Positions 1-7,953 of a DNA stretch of 46,820 bases are shown here, piece after piece. A program made the position numbers and the translations under genes. The notes beneath the pieces were generated by a model. That model saw only the letters and a program-made list of their open reading frames with translations, had not been told where the DNA came from and did not search any database. The DNA comes from Isosphaera sp. (GTDB lineage Bacteria; Planctomycetota; Planctomycetia; Gemmatales; Gemmataceae). How positions within the stretch are numbered: the first letter of the stretch is position 1; each line of letters begins with the position of its first letter. The DNA is taken from positions 1-46,820 of the forward strand of contig PNKH01000060.1 of assembly GCA_013822345.1 (NCBI GenBank), read 5' to 3'.

Positions 1-186
1 GGCTACTCTCGGTCGTCCCTCCGGGACTAATTCTGTCTGGAGCCCCGGCAGGGGCGGCCGACGGTAGCAAGGGGTGGAGCGCAGCGCAACCCCTGGCGGG
101 CGTCGACGGACGGCCGGAGCGTGACCCCCGGCGGGCGCCCGCCCCACCCCGTCGCTCACGCTCCGGGTTCGCCGTATCCTGTCCGC
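1..186. repeat. Non-coding repeat debris upstream of the aldehyde dehydrogenase
   Basis: No gene is visible here. Positions 145-173 match, with one change, the right half of the palindrome at 43880-44093 (a CACCCCGTCGCT start, CTCCGGGTTCGCC end), so this is a degenerate half-copy of that family. A possible left half (CCGGAGCGTGAC) lies near 114-125. A short hairpin with AGGGGT/ACCCCT arms lies around 79-95. Positions 175-180 read TATCCT, six bases before the ATG at 187, with no Shine-Dalgarno between, so the downstream gene may be leaderless. The first 70 bases hold nothing I can assign. Confidence 0.5.
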
Positions 187-1671
187 ATGTCGCACTTCGC
201 CGCGGAACTCGCCGCCGCCAGGTCCGCCCAGCCGCGCTGGGCCGCCCTCCCCGTCCGGGACCGCCTCCGCCCGGCCCGCGCCCTCCGCCGGCTGCTCGTC
301 TCCCGGGCCGACGCCATCACCGCCGCGGTCCGGGCGGACGTCGGCCGGCCGCCGGACGAGGTGCTGGCGACGGACCTGCTGCCGACGGCCGCGGCACTGA
401 AGTACCTGGAGCGGGAGGCGGCCCGGGTGCTCGCCCCGCGGCGGGTGTCGGGGCGGCTCCGGCCGACGTGGCTGATGGGCTGCCGGGACATCGTCCACCG
501 CCGCCCGTGGGGGGTGGTCGGAGTGATCGGCACCTGGAACTACCCGGTCTACCTGAACGCCGGCCAGGCGGCGCAGGCGCTGGTCGCCGGGAACGCGGTG
601 CTGTGGAAGCCGAGCGAGAACGCCGCCCGGACCGCCGACCTCACCCACGCCCTGTTCCTCGACGCCGGGTTCCCGGCCGACCTGTTCCACCAGCTCCCCG
701 CGACGCGCGAGGCCGGCCCGCAGCTCGCCGACACGGACGTCGATTACGTCGTGTTCACCGGGTCGGACGCGGTCGGGCGGAGGCTGGCGGCCCGGCTCGG
801 GGAGCGGCTCGTCCCGTCGACGCTGGAGCTGTCCGGGTGCGACGCGATGTTCGTGCTGGCCGACGCGGACGTGGGCCTGGCGGCGAAGGCGGCGTGGTTC
901 GGGGTGACGCTGAACCGCGGGCAGACCTGCATCGCGGTGCGGCGGGTGTTCGTCCACCGCGGGGCGGCGGCCGCGTTCGCCGACGAGCTGCGGAAGCTGG
1001 CCGCCGCGGCCGTCCCGGTGGAGTTGGTGACGGAGGCGCAGCGGCACCAGGCGGAACGGTTGATCGCGGACGCCGTCGCCCGGGGCGCGACCCCCCTGGC
1101 GAACCCCGACCGTCAGGGAGGGGGTGACGTCACCCCCTCCCTGACGGTCGGGGTTCGCCTGCAACCCACCTTCCTCCTGGACGCCCCGGCGGACGCCGCG
1201 GTGTGCCGGGAGGCGTGCTTCGCCCCGGTCGCCGCGGTCATCCCGTTCGACACCGTCGACGACGCGGTGTCCCGGGCCGCCGGGTCGCCGTTCGGGCTGG
1301 GGGCGTCGGTGTTCACCGCGGACGCGGCCGCCGCCCGGGACCTGGCCGCCCGGCTCCCGGCGGGGAGCGTGAGCGTGAACGACGTGCTCGCCCCGACCGC
1401 CCACCCGGCGACCCCGTTCGGCGGCCGCGGGGCGAGCGGGTGGGGGGTGACGCAGGGGGCGGAGGGGCTGCTCGGGATGACGGTGCCGCAGGTGGTGACG
1501 GTCCGCCGCGGGCGGTTCCGCCCGCACCTGGACGAGGCCGCGAAGCCGGACCCGGCGACCGGTGAGTTCTTGCGCGGGCTGCTCCGGTGGACGCACGGGC
1601 GGGGGTTGCGGGAGAAGCTGGGCGGGCTGTGGCAGATGGTCCGCGGGGCGCGGCGGAAGCGGCGCGGGTAG
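187..1671 (+). CDS. Aldehyde dehydrogenase family protein
   Basis: An NAD(P)-dependent aldehyde dehydrogenase that oxidises an aldehyde to its acid in the cytoplasm. The cofactor-binding part shows GTWNYP and LWKPSENAA; FTGSDAVG fits the Rossmann turn; the general-base Glu is in LELSGCD and the nucleophilic Cys in NRGQTC. The length of 494 residues and the complete C-terminus are normal, and the lineage of short membrane-associated or coniferyl-type enzymes is possible. I chose the ATG at 187 over an upstream in-frame GTG at 121 because the fold begins here and the extension is repeat DNA. Residues 304-325 are encoded by a perfect 62-bp palindrome (1098-1159) that replaces the usual surface loop before the PTFLLD strand. 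The active-site residues are intact. The substrate is unknown. Confidence 0.9.
   Translation: MSHFAAELAAARSAQPRWAALPVRDRLRPARALRRLLVSRADAITAAVRADVGRPPDEVLATDLLPTAAALKYLEREAARVLAPRRVSGRLRPTWLMGCRDIVHRRPWGVVGVIGTWNYPVYLNAGQAAQALVAGNAVLWKPSENAARTADLTHALFLDAGFPADLFHQLPATREAGPQLADTDVDYVVFTGSDAVGRRLAARLGERLVPSTLELSGCDAMFVLADADVGLAAKAAWFGVTLNRGQTCIAVRRVFVHRGAAAAFADELRKLAAAAVPVELVTEAQRHQAERLIADAVARGATPLANPDRQGGGDVTPSLTVGVRLQPTFLLDAPADAAVCREACFAPVAAVIPFDTVDDAVSRAAGSPFGLGASVFTADAAAARDLAARLPAGSVSVNDVLAPTAHPATPFGGRGASGWGVTQGAEGLLGMTVPQVVTVRRGRFRPHLDEAAKPDPATGEFLRGLLRWTHGRGLREKLGGLWQMVRGARRKRRG
1098..1159. repeat. Perfect 62-bp palindrome inside the aldehyde dehydrogenase
   Basis: Two 31-bp arms, perfectly complementary with no loop, are centred on GTGACGTCAC between 1128 and 1129. 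The ends read GGCGAACC / GGTTCGCC, and the right half closely matches 44057-44093. The palindrome is translated in frame without a stop, giving a Gly-rich turn (QGGGDV) flanked by polar residues. It fits an element inserted into a surface loop. Confidence 0.9.
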
Positions 1672-1677
1672 CCGCCG

Positions 1678-2292
1678 TCACCGGGTGAAGGACTTCAACA
1701 CCATGGCGTTGCCGGGGCGCTCTTCGCTTCTCACCAGCCCCACCCCCGGCGCGTACCATCCGTCGTAGCCGATGTCGAGCACCGGGAGGTGGAGCCCGCG
1801 ACGGTCGACCACCAGCACGTTGCGAACCCGGAGGGCGGTGAACTTCCCGGCCGGGACTTCGACCGCTTCCGCGCCGACGGCGGTGCGCACCCACTTCTGC
1901 CGGACGAGATCGGTCGAGCAGTCGTCCTCCCACTCCGCCCCGGCGACGCACGGGACCTTGAGCCAGCACCGCGGCGACGCCAGCTTGCCCAGGAAACTCT
2001 CGACCTGCGTCAGGCCGGCCTGCCTGACGAGCACCTTCTGGTCGGTGAACGTCGTCCCGTCGGGCCGGTGGCCCGTCACCGTCACGAGCGACCCGGCGTC
2101 CGTCCGCTCGACCGCCGTGACGCTCTGCGTCAACTCCCTCTCGCCCCACTGGTACACCCACTTGGCCCCGACCCGGGTGGGGAAGTAGAGCGGCGGCTCC
2201 TTCGGCATCAGGTGGACGGGGACCGGGGCGGCGGTCGCGGCCGCGCCCACGAGCAGGGTGCAAATCGTCAGCCTGACGAGCAAACGTGGCAC
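1678..2292 (-). CDS. Secreted protein of unknown function
   Basis: A protein of 204 residues with a clear signal peptide (hydrophobic LTICTLLVGAAATA, then APVPVH) followed by a beta-rich region beginning FPTRVGAKWVYQW, a motif I associate with small exported planctomycete proteins. No catalytic motif is visible. I chose the GTG at 2292 because AAGGAG lies five bases upstream and it places the signal peptide at the N-terminus; the frame stays open upstream only because of high GC. It converges on the aldehyde dehydrogenase, with six bases between the stops. A TTGACA on the minus strand lies just upstream. Function is not recognised. Confidence 0.75.
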   Translation of the reverse strand: MPRLLVRLTICTLLVGAAATAAPVPVHLMPKEPPLYFPTRVGAKWVYQWGERELTQSVTAVERTDAGSLVTVTGHRPDGTTFTDQKVLVRQAGLTQVESFLGKLASPRCWLKVPCVAGAEWEDDCSTDLVRQKWVRTAVGAEAVEVPAGKFTALRVRNVLVVDRRGLHLPVLDIGYDGWYAPGVGLVRSEERPGNAMVLKSFTR

Positions 2293-2323
2293 GGGCGCTC
2301 CTTGTAGCGGTACGGTGGCGGCG

Positions 2324-2354
2324 ATTATTGGTCCGATTCCCGGCCCGGTGTCAA
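2324..2354 (-). promoter_or_regulatory. Possible sigma70-like promoter for the secreted protein
   Basis: On the minus strand a perfect TTGACA (2354 to 2349) is followed after 19 bases by AATAAT (2329 to 2324). It would give a leader of roughly 25 nt to the GTG at 2292, long enough to include the AAGGAG. The spacer is longer than the optimal 17, so this is tentative. Confidence 0.4.
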
Positions 2355-2367
2355 GTAGACTCCGGAC

Positions 2368-3237
2368 ATGCCGCCGGCCGTCTCCCCCGCCGCCCCGCAC
2401 GAGTTGCTCCCCGCGCTGCGGGTGTTGTTCGGCCCCGGCCGGGGCGCGGACGCGGAGCGGTGCCGGGACGCGCTGGCCGGCCCCGGCCGCGACCCGGCCG
2501 AGGTGCTGGTGGCGCGGGCCGGCGGGCGGGTCTGCGGGGCGGTGCTGGTCCAGGCGCTGCCCGGAGCGCTCGGGGTGGCGTGGCCGCCGCGGGCCGAGAC
2601 GCCCGCCGCCGGGGACGCACTCGCGGCGGCGGCGGTGGGCTGGCTCCGCGGCCACGGGGTGAAGGTGTGCCAGGCGTTCGCGGCGCCGGCCGACGCCCCC
2701 GACCTGGCCCCGCTGGGGCGGGCCGGGTTCCGCCCGGTCACCGAGCTGGCGACGCTGGAGGCGGCGGCCGGCACCCTGCCCGCCCCGACCGGGGCCCTCA
2801 CGTTCGCCCGGGTCCGCCCGCCGTTCCCCCCGCCGTTCGCGGCCGCCCTCCTCGCCACCCAGGACACCGACCTCGACTGCCCGGAACTGGCCGCCGGCCG
2901 GACCCCGGACGACGTGCTGGCCGGGTTCGTCGGGTCGGCCGACGGGGTGGAACACTACCTCGCGCTGCACGGGGCCGAACCCGCCGGGGTGGTGGTGCTG
3001 GCCCCGGCCGGGGAGCCGGGGGCGGTCGAGCTGGCGTACCTCGGGGTCGCCCCGGCCCTCCGCGGGCGCGGCCTCGGGGGCGAACTCGTGCGGTTCGCCG
3101 GCGCCGCGGCGGCCGCCGGCGGGGCCGTCACCCTGACCGCCGGGGTCGACGCCCGGAACACCCCGGCGGTCCGACTTTACCGCCGGCACGGGTTCGCCGA
3201 GACCGACCGCCGCGGGGTGTGGCTGGCCCACCTGTAG
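2368..3237 (+). CDS. Tandem GNAT-fold N-acetyltransferase
   Basis: A protein of 289 residues with two GNAT-like halves. The C-terminal half is well preserved: VELAYLGVAPALRGRGLGG carries the acetyl-CoA pyrophosphate loop (R/Q-x-x-G-x-G), and NTPAVRLYRRHGFAETDRR is the typical final helix and strand. The N-terminal half (about residues 10-135) is degenerate, with LGRAGFRPV as its last recognisable element. This two-module plan is like MshD-type enzymes, but the substrate is unknown. The ATG at 2368 lies six bases after TAGACT with no Shine-Dalgarno, which suggests leaderless translation. It is divergent from the secreted protein. Confidence 0.8.
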   Translation: MPPAVSPAAPHELLPALRVLFGPGRGADAERCRDALAGPGRDPAEVLVARAGGRVCGAVLVQALPGALGVAWPPRAETPAAGDALAAAAVGWLRGHGVKVCQAFAAPADAPDLAPLGRAGFRPVTELATLEAAAGTLPAPTGALTFARVRPPFPPPFAAALLATQDTDLDCPELAAGRTPDDVLAGFVGSADGVEHYLALHGAEPAGVVVLAPAGEPGAVELAYLGVAPALRGRGLGGELVRFAGAAAAAGGAVTLTAGVDARNTPAVRLYRRHGFAETDRRGVWLAHL

Positions 3238-3428
3238 GCGCCCGTCGCGCCGCCTGGCGCGGATGCGGCGGCGGCGCCCGCCGCGCACGACCCTGCCGGC
3301 CGCGCCCGGCCCCTTCCGACCTCACCTCCGACAACCGACCTTCCGGCGCGCAGGCGCGCCCCCCGCCCGGCTGATACAGAGGAAGTCCCGGACCACCCCG
3401 ACCTGGCACCCCGCGCCGGAGCCCGCCC

Positions 3429-4979
3429 GTGTCGGCCCGCCCCCTCCCGACCCCCGACCCGCTCCCCGCCGACCCGCTCCCCGCCGACCGGCGGCTGGCC
3501 GCGGCCGTGTCCGCCCGGGTCACCCCGGCCCGGTACGGGCTGTGGTTCCAGGGCCACGCCCGGTTCGTCCCGCTCGGGGCCGAGGTGGTGGTCGCCGCCC
3601 GCACCCCGCACACCCGCGACTGGCTCGAGCACACGTTCGGCCCGGCCGTCCGGGAGGCGGTGGCCGAGGTGTGCGGACCGGGCACCGCGGTGCGGTGGGC
3701 GGTGGACGCGGAAACAGTGGTCAGTGGTCAGGAGTCAGCGGTCAGTGAAGACAAAGAGGTCGAGCAACCCCGTTTAGCCGCGACGCGGAGCGGAGCGCGG
3801 CACCCGGCCGAAGCCCCGACTCCCGACTCCCGGCCCCCGGCCCCCGTGGACCTGTTCGGCGACCCGGTCGCCCCGCCGAAGCCGAGGCCGAAGCGGCCCG
3901 AGCCGGAGGTGGTGGTCGCCCGGGCGGGGTCGGCCGGGAAGCCGGCGCGGCGGTGGAAGCTGCTCTCCGAGTTCGTGGTCGGGCCGTGCAACCGGGTGGC
4001 CCACGCGTCGGCCCTGAGCGTGGTCGAGGAGCCGGGCGACGCGGCCAACCCGCTCGTCCTGCACGGCCCGGTCGGGGTCGGCAAGACGCACCTGCTCGAG
4101 GGGATCTGCGCCGGGCTGCGGCGGCGGCCCGACCAGCGGCCGGTGTACGCGACGGCCGAGGAGTTCACCACCAAGTTCGTCGCCGCGTCGCAGCACGGGA
4201 AGATGGGGGCGTTCCGCCGGCAGTTCCGCGAGTGCTCGGCCCTGCTCCTCGACGACTTGCACTTCCTCGCCACCAAGAAGGCGACGCAGGCGGAGTTCCT
4301 CCACACCTTCGACGCCCTGGTCGCCGACGGCCGCCAGGTCGTGGTGACAACGGACTGTCACCCGCGGCTGGCGGACGAGCTGATGCCGGAGCTGGTCGAC
4401 CGGCTGCTCGGCGGGGCGGTGTGGGGGCTGCTGCCGCCGGACCCGGAGACGCGGCTGGAGATCCTGCGGAAGAAGGCGACCGGGGCGAACCCGCCGGTCC
4501 CGGACGGGGTGCTGAAGGGGCTGGCGGCGAGCCTGCGGGGGAACGTCCGGGAGCTGGAGGGGGCGGTGAACACCGTCCGCCACTACGCCAAGGTGACCGG
4601 CCGGCCGGTCGACGCCGCCGGGGCGCGGGAGGCGCTCGGGGATCTGCTGCGGCACGCGGTCCGGGTGGTGAGCGTGGCGGACGTGGACGCGGCGGTGTGC
4701 GCGGTCCTGCGGCTGGCGTCGGGGACGCTGCAGTCGAAGTCCCGGGCGTGGGCGGTGACGCACCCGCGGATGCTGGCGGTGTACCTGTGCCGGAAGCACA
4801 CGGCGGCGACGTACGGGGAGATCGCGAAGCACTTCGGGGCGAAGACGCACAGCACCGCGGTGGCGGCGGAGAAGAAGGTGCGCGGGTGGCTGGACAAGGA
4901 CGCCGGGGTGGCGATCGGCGACCGCGACTGGAAGGCGAAGGAGCTGGTCGACCGGGTCGAGCGGGAGCTGCAGCGGTGA
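3429..4979 (+). CDS. dnaA: Chromosomal replication initiator protein DnaA (or DnaA paralogue)
   Basis: An AAA+ initiator of 516 residues. Domain I (about 20-90) has a YGLWFQGH helix typical of DnaA N-termini. Domain III carries Walker A GPVGVGKT, Walker B LLLDDLHF and NVRELEGAVN at the sensor-2/lid. Domain IV (about 425-510) has the DNA-binding helix-turn-helix with a variant signature, GAKTHSTAVAAEKKV. The linker (domain II, about residues 96-136) is encoded by repeat DNA rather than an ordinary linker sequence. The start is a GTG at 3429 after GGAG. No dnaN, recF or gyrB is nearby and no cluster of DnaA boxes was seen, so a paralogue away from the origin is possible; planctomycetes often carry more than one dnaA. 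Confidence 0.85.
   Translation: MSARPLPTPDPLPADPLPADRRLAAAVSARVTPARYGLWFQGHARFVPLGAEVVVAARTPHTRDWLEHTFGPAVREAVAEVCGPGTAVRWAVDAETVVSGQESAVSEDKEVEQPRLAATRSGARHPAEAPTPDSRPPAPVDLFGDPVAPPKPRPKRPEPEVVVARAGSAGKPARRWKLLSEFVVGPCNRVAHASALSVVEEPGDAANPLVLHGPVGVGKTHLLEGICAGLRRRPDQRPVYATAEEFTTKFVAASQHGKMGAFRRQFRECSALLLDDLHFLATKKATQAEFLHTFDALVADGRQVVVTTDCHPRLADELMPELVDRLLGGAVWGLLPPDPETRLEILRKKATGANPPVPDGVLKGLAASLRGNVRELEGAVNTVRHYAKVTGRPVDAAGAREALGDLLRHAVRVVSVADVDAAVCAVLRLASGTLQSKSRAWAVTHPRMLAVYLCRKHTAATYGEIAKHFGAKTHSTAVAAEKKVRGWLDKDAGVAIGDRDWKAKELVDRVERELQR
3715..3833. repeat. Repeat element forming the DnaA linker
   Basis: The segment starts with direct repeats of a GTCAGTG/GGTCAG unit (3719-3747) and ends with two tandem GACTCCC units (3818-3831). 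It is less GC-rich than its surroundings and includes a short purine-rich stretch (GAAGACAAAGAGG). It is translated through in frame. A related GACTCCC tandem lies in the PSD1 gene at 23013-23042. Confidence 0.65.
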
Positions 4980-5147
4980 CGCGGCGCGCCCCAGGGCGGC
5001 CGTTCCGCGCGGTTACAGGCCGGAGGCCGGGTCCGGTCTTCACCTCTCCCCAGCGGGGAGAGGTGGGGGTGGTGTGGTTGCTCGGAAGGTTGTCGAGGCG
5101 GCGAGCTGACGAGTGGGCCGCCGTGACCCGGTGAAGGCCCCGCCCGG
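4980..5147. repeat. Intergenic region with a degraded half-copy of the 30.2-kb repeat
   Basis: Positions 5042-5066 hold CCTCTCCCC-AG-CGGGGAGAGG followed by TGGGGGTGGTG, matching the inner arm of the inverted repeat at 30181-30381. The match continues weakly to an AGCTGACGAG shared with that element's loop (5104-5113). The hairpin lies between two convergent genes and could act as a terminator stem, but there is no T-tract. Confidence 0.6.
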
Positions 5148-7733
5148 TCACTTCGCCCGCTCCACCGCCCGCTTCGCCTCCTGCGTCCGCCACGCCGCCG
5201 GGTCGCCGGCGGCCAGCTCCTTCAGGAACTCCTTCGCGGCCGGCGTCCCGAGTGCCTCCAGCAACTCGACCGCCCGGGCGTCGGCCAGCCGCACCGCGTC
5301 GCGCCCGCCGCCGACCCACCGCGTCACGAACCCCTCCGCCCGCCGCCGCGCCTCCGCCGACTCCAGCTTTGCCAGCCGCCCCTTCACCAGCTCCGCCGCC
5401 GGCTCGCCGTGCCCGTCCAGCGCAGCCTCGGCCGCCTCCCGGGCGCGGAAGTCGGGGTCGCCCAGCTGCCGCAACAGCCGGTCGAGGGCGGCCGCGGTCG
5501 GGGCGGACGCCGGCCGCATCCGCAGCCGGGCCGTCTTCACCGCCGCGTCCGGCTCGGCCGCGAGCCGGGCCATCGCCAGGTAGCTCGCGTCCGCCTGGCC
5601 GGCGCACATCCGGGCCCACAGTTTCGCCGCGCTGGCTTCGCGCTTCACCGGGTCCGGCAGCGGCAGGCTCCGCGGGCGCACGTCCCACACGAGGACGGTG
5701 TGGTCGGCCCCGGCTGTCAGGAGTTTCGTCCCGTCGGGGGTGAACCCGAGGACGCGGACCTCGCCGCGGTGTCCGGAGAAATCGCGGCGCAGCTCCCCGG
5801 ACGCCGCCTCGTAGACGTAGATCCGCCCGCGGTCGAACTCGTCGGCGAAGGCGTACTGCCGGCCGGTCGCGGAGAGGGCGAGGACCTGCCCGAAGAACGG
5901 TCCGGACTCGCCGGGCGGCCGGAGGACGCGGGAGCCGGGAACCGTCTTCCCGGTCCCGGCCGCGGCGGCGTGGATCTCGTCGTCCGCCCACCGCGTGAAC
6001 AGGCGGGGGTTCGGGCGGAGGGCGCGCAGGAGGTCTCGCTCCCGGGGGGCGTCGTCCGCCTTCCACGCCGGCGGGAGCGGCCTCCCGGTCCTCGCGTCCC
6101 ACCGCAGCGGGGAGGTCGGGTGGACGAACACGGCCGACCCGTCCGGCGCGAACCCCGGCTCGACGTCCGGCCACGGCTCGGGCGGGACGCGGAACCGCAC
6201 CCGCCCCGAGGGCCAGTCCCAGACCACGAGTTCGTAATCGTACCGGGCCCAGGTCACCACCGCCTTGCCGTCCGGGGCGAACACCGCGACCCCGGCGCGC
6301 GCCCCGGCCAGCCCGCCGGGCAGCGGCACCGCCGCCCCGGTCAGCACGTCCCGGGCGACCAGCCGCTCCTTGGTGCTGAACACGACGGACAACCCGTCCG
6401 GGGTGAACGTCGGCCGCTGGGCGACCAGGCCACCCCCGCAGGGGTCCCAGGGGACGCCGGCGATCGCCCGCACCTCCCGTCCGGTCTTCAGGTCCCACAC
6501 CCGCACCGTCTCGTCCGGGGCCCACGTCAGCAGCCGGGTCCCGTCCGGCGACAGCTCGGCGTGGTCGACCGTCATCCGGTGCCCGGCCGCCGGGGTCAGC
6601 GGGCGGAGGGTGGCCGCGTCCCACACCCGCACCAGCCCGGCCGCGTCGGCGGTGGCGACCCGCTTCCCGTCCGCCGACACCGCCACCGCGGTGACGTACG
6701 CGGCGTGCCCGGCCAGGGTGCCGAGCACCTTCCCGGTGGCCACCTCGGCGACGAACGCCCGCGGCCCGGAGGCCGCCACCACCCGGGCCCCGTCGGGGAA
6801 GTACGCCACCCGGTCGCAGGACGGGCTGGGGTCGTCCGGCTCCGCGGGGGCGGCGACCACCGCCCGCTTCCCGCCGGTCATCGGGTCGAGGAGCGACACC
6901 CCGCCGTACCCGGCGACGGCCAGGGTCCGGCCGTCCGGCGAGAGGGCCGCCTCGCGCGCCTCCGCCGAGCACGGGAACGCCGCCCCGGCCTTCCCGGTCG
7001 CCACGTCCCACGCCCGGGCCTCGACCACCCGCCGGCCGTACCGATCCCGGCGGAACCCGACGACCGTCCGCCCGCCGGGGGACAGCAGCAGCGCCCCCGG
7101 GTCGCCCGCCACGGGGTCCAGGGCCCGGACCCGGGTGAGGCGGGCGGCGGAGTCGGTCGGCTTCGACTCGAACACGTCGACCCGGTACGTCCCGAGCGGC
7201 CCCTTGCGGACGGCCGCGACCCGGGACCCGTCCGGGGACGGGGCAAACCCGGGGAACTCCGGCCCGCCGGCCGGGCGGTCGGCGTCCACGAACCCGGGCC
7301 GGGACCCGCACCCGATCCCCCCGAAGGCGGTCGGGAGGAGCGGCGGGGGCGCGGCCTTCGGGTCGGCGAAGTCCCACACCCGGAAGTCGTCCGGGGACAG
7401 CGTCCCCAGCTTCTGGCCCGGCCCCGCCGGGTCGGCCCGCCACACCACCGCGGCGGCCCCGCCCGGCCCCCACGCCACCCGCCGGTACAACTCGACGTTC
7501 ACCACCCCCGACCGCCCCGCCCGGCCGGTGTCCGCGTCCCACACGGTGACCGTCACCTCGTAGAAGTCGGACCGCCGGGCGGTGACGAACCGGGTGCCGT
7601 CCGGCGACAGGGCCAGGTCGAGGACCGGCCCGCCGGCCCGCCAGCGGGCGTCGCCGAGGCGCAGGACCGCCCCCGGCGGCAGGTCCGCCGCCTTCACAGC
7701 GGACAGCATCACGACCAGCGCGACCTCGACCAT
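5148..7733 (-). CDS. Exported WD40-repeat protein with C-terminal helical domain
   Basis: A protein of 861 residues. The N-terminus (VALVVMLSAVKA, then ADLPPG) reads as a short signal peptide. Residues from about 20 to 650 contain many WD40 blades, seen as recurring LSPDGTRFV, FTPDG, VWDADTGR and LVWDVRPR. The last 200 residues are alpha-helical and Ala/Arg-rich with HEAT-like phrases (LLRQLGDPDFRAREAAEAALDGHG). This WD40-plus-helical-tail plan is common in Gemmata-type proteomes, where it is presumed to be a protein-binding scaffold. I chose the ATG at 7733 because GGGAGG lies just upstream; the reading frame continues upstream only as GC noise through a palindrome. No enzymatic motif is seen. 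Confidence 0.85.
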   Translation of the reverse strand: MVEVALVVMLSAVKAADLPPGAVLRLGDARWRAGGPVLDLALSPDGTRFVTARRSDFYEVTVTVWDADTGRAGRSGVVNVELYRRVAWGPGGAAAVVWRADPAGPGQKLGTLSPDDFRVWDFADPKAAPPPLLPTAFGGIGCGSRPGFVDADRPAGGPEFPGFAPSPDGSRVAAVRKGPLGTYRVDVFESKPTDSAARLTRVRALDPVAGDPGALLLSPGGRTVVGFRRDRYGRRVVEARAWDVATGKAGAAFPCSAEAREAALSPDGRTLAVAGYGGVSLLDPMTGGKRAVVAAPAEPDDPSPSCDRVAYFPDGARVVAASGPRAFVAEVATGKVLGTLAGHAAYVTAVAVSADGKRVATADAAGLVRVWDAATLRPLTPAAGHRMTVDHAELSPDGTRLLTWAPDETVRVWDLKTGREVRAIAGVPWDPCGGGLVAQRPTFTPDGLSVVFSTKERLVARDVLTGAAVPLPGGLAGARAGVAVFAPDGKAVVTWARYDYELVVWDWPSGRVRFRVPPEPWPDVEPGFAPDGSAVFVHPTSPLRWDARTGRPLPPAWKADDAPRERDLLRALRPNPRLFTRWADDEIHAAAAGTGKTVPGSRVLRPPGESGPFFGQVLALSATGRQYAFADEFDRGRIYVYEAASGELRRDFSGHRGEVRVLGFTPDGTKLLTAGADHTVLVWDVRPRSLPLPDPVKREASAAKLWARMCAGQADASYLAMARLAAEPDAAVKTARLRMRPASAPTAAALDRLLRQLGDPDFRAREAAEAALDGHGEPAAELVKGRLAKLESAEARRRAEGFVTRWVGGGRDAVRLADARAVELLEALGTPAAKEFLKELAAGDPAAWRTQEAKRAVERAK

Positions 7734-7869
7734 GTCACCCTCCCGCCGCCCACCGTACCCGAACCCGGCCGGCCGCCGCGAGACGAACCGGTTGCCGGCC
7801 GAACGGTCCGCGGGTATCGTCCGTTGGCGTCGGACGGGGGACGGGTCGGCGCGTTTCGGGTTGTGGCGG

Positions 7870-7927
7870 CGAGCCGCGACCGCCAGGGAGCGGCGGACGT
7901 GGGCCGCTCCCTGGCGGTCGCGGCTCG
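7870..7927. repeat. Palindrome with 25-bp perfect arms
   Basis: Arms 7870-7894 and 7903-7927 are perfectly complementary around an 8-bp loop. The arm begins CGAGCCGCGACCGCCAGGGA, resembling the arms at 1098 (GCGAACCCCGACCGTCAGGGA) and 31909. It lies between the WD40 gene and the TIGR02996 gene, both on the minus strand, and could influence mRNA end formation. Confidence 0.85.
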
Positions 7928-7953
7928 TGGGCCGGCGCCACCGCCCCGGACCC

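Noticed and set aside
121-186. Earlier in-frame start of the aldehyde dehydrogenase at 121.
   Set aside because: The extension is a Pro-rich translation of repeat DNA, and a -10-like hexamer lies at 175-180.
4165-7542. Very long reading frames opposite or shifted to real genes (for example 4165-7542 minus, 37186-42447 minus beyond the FecR start, 24215-27262 plus).
   Set aside because: They are stop-free only because of high GC. Their sequences are low-complexity Arg/Gly/Pro with no motifs, while the other frame has conserved domains.
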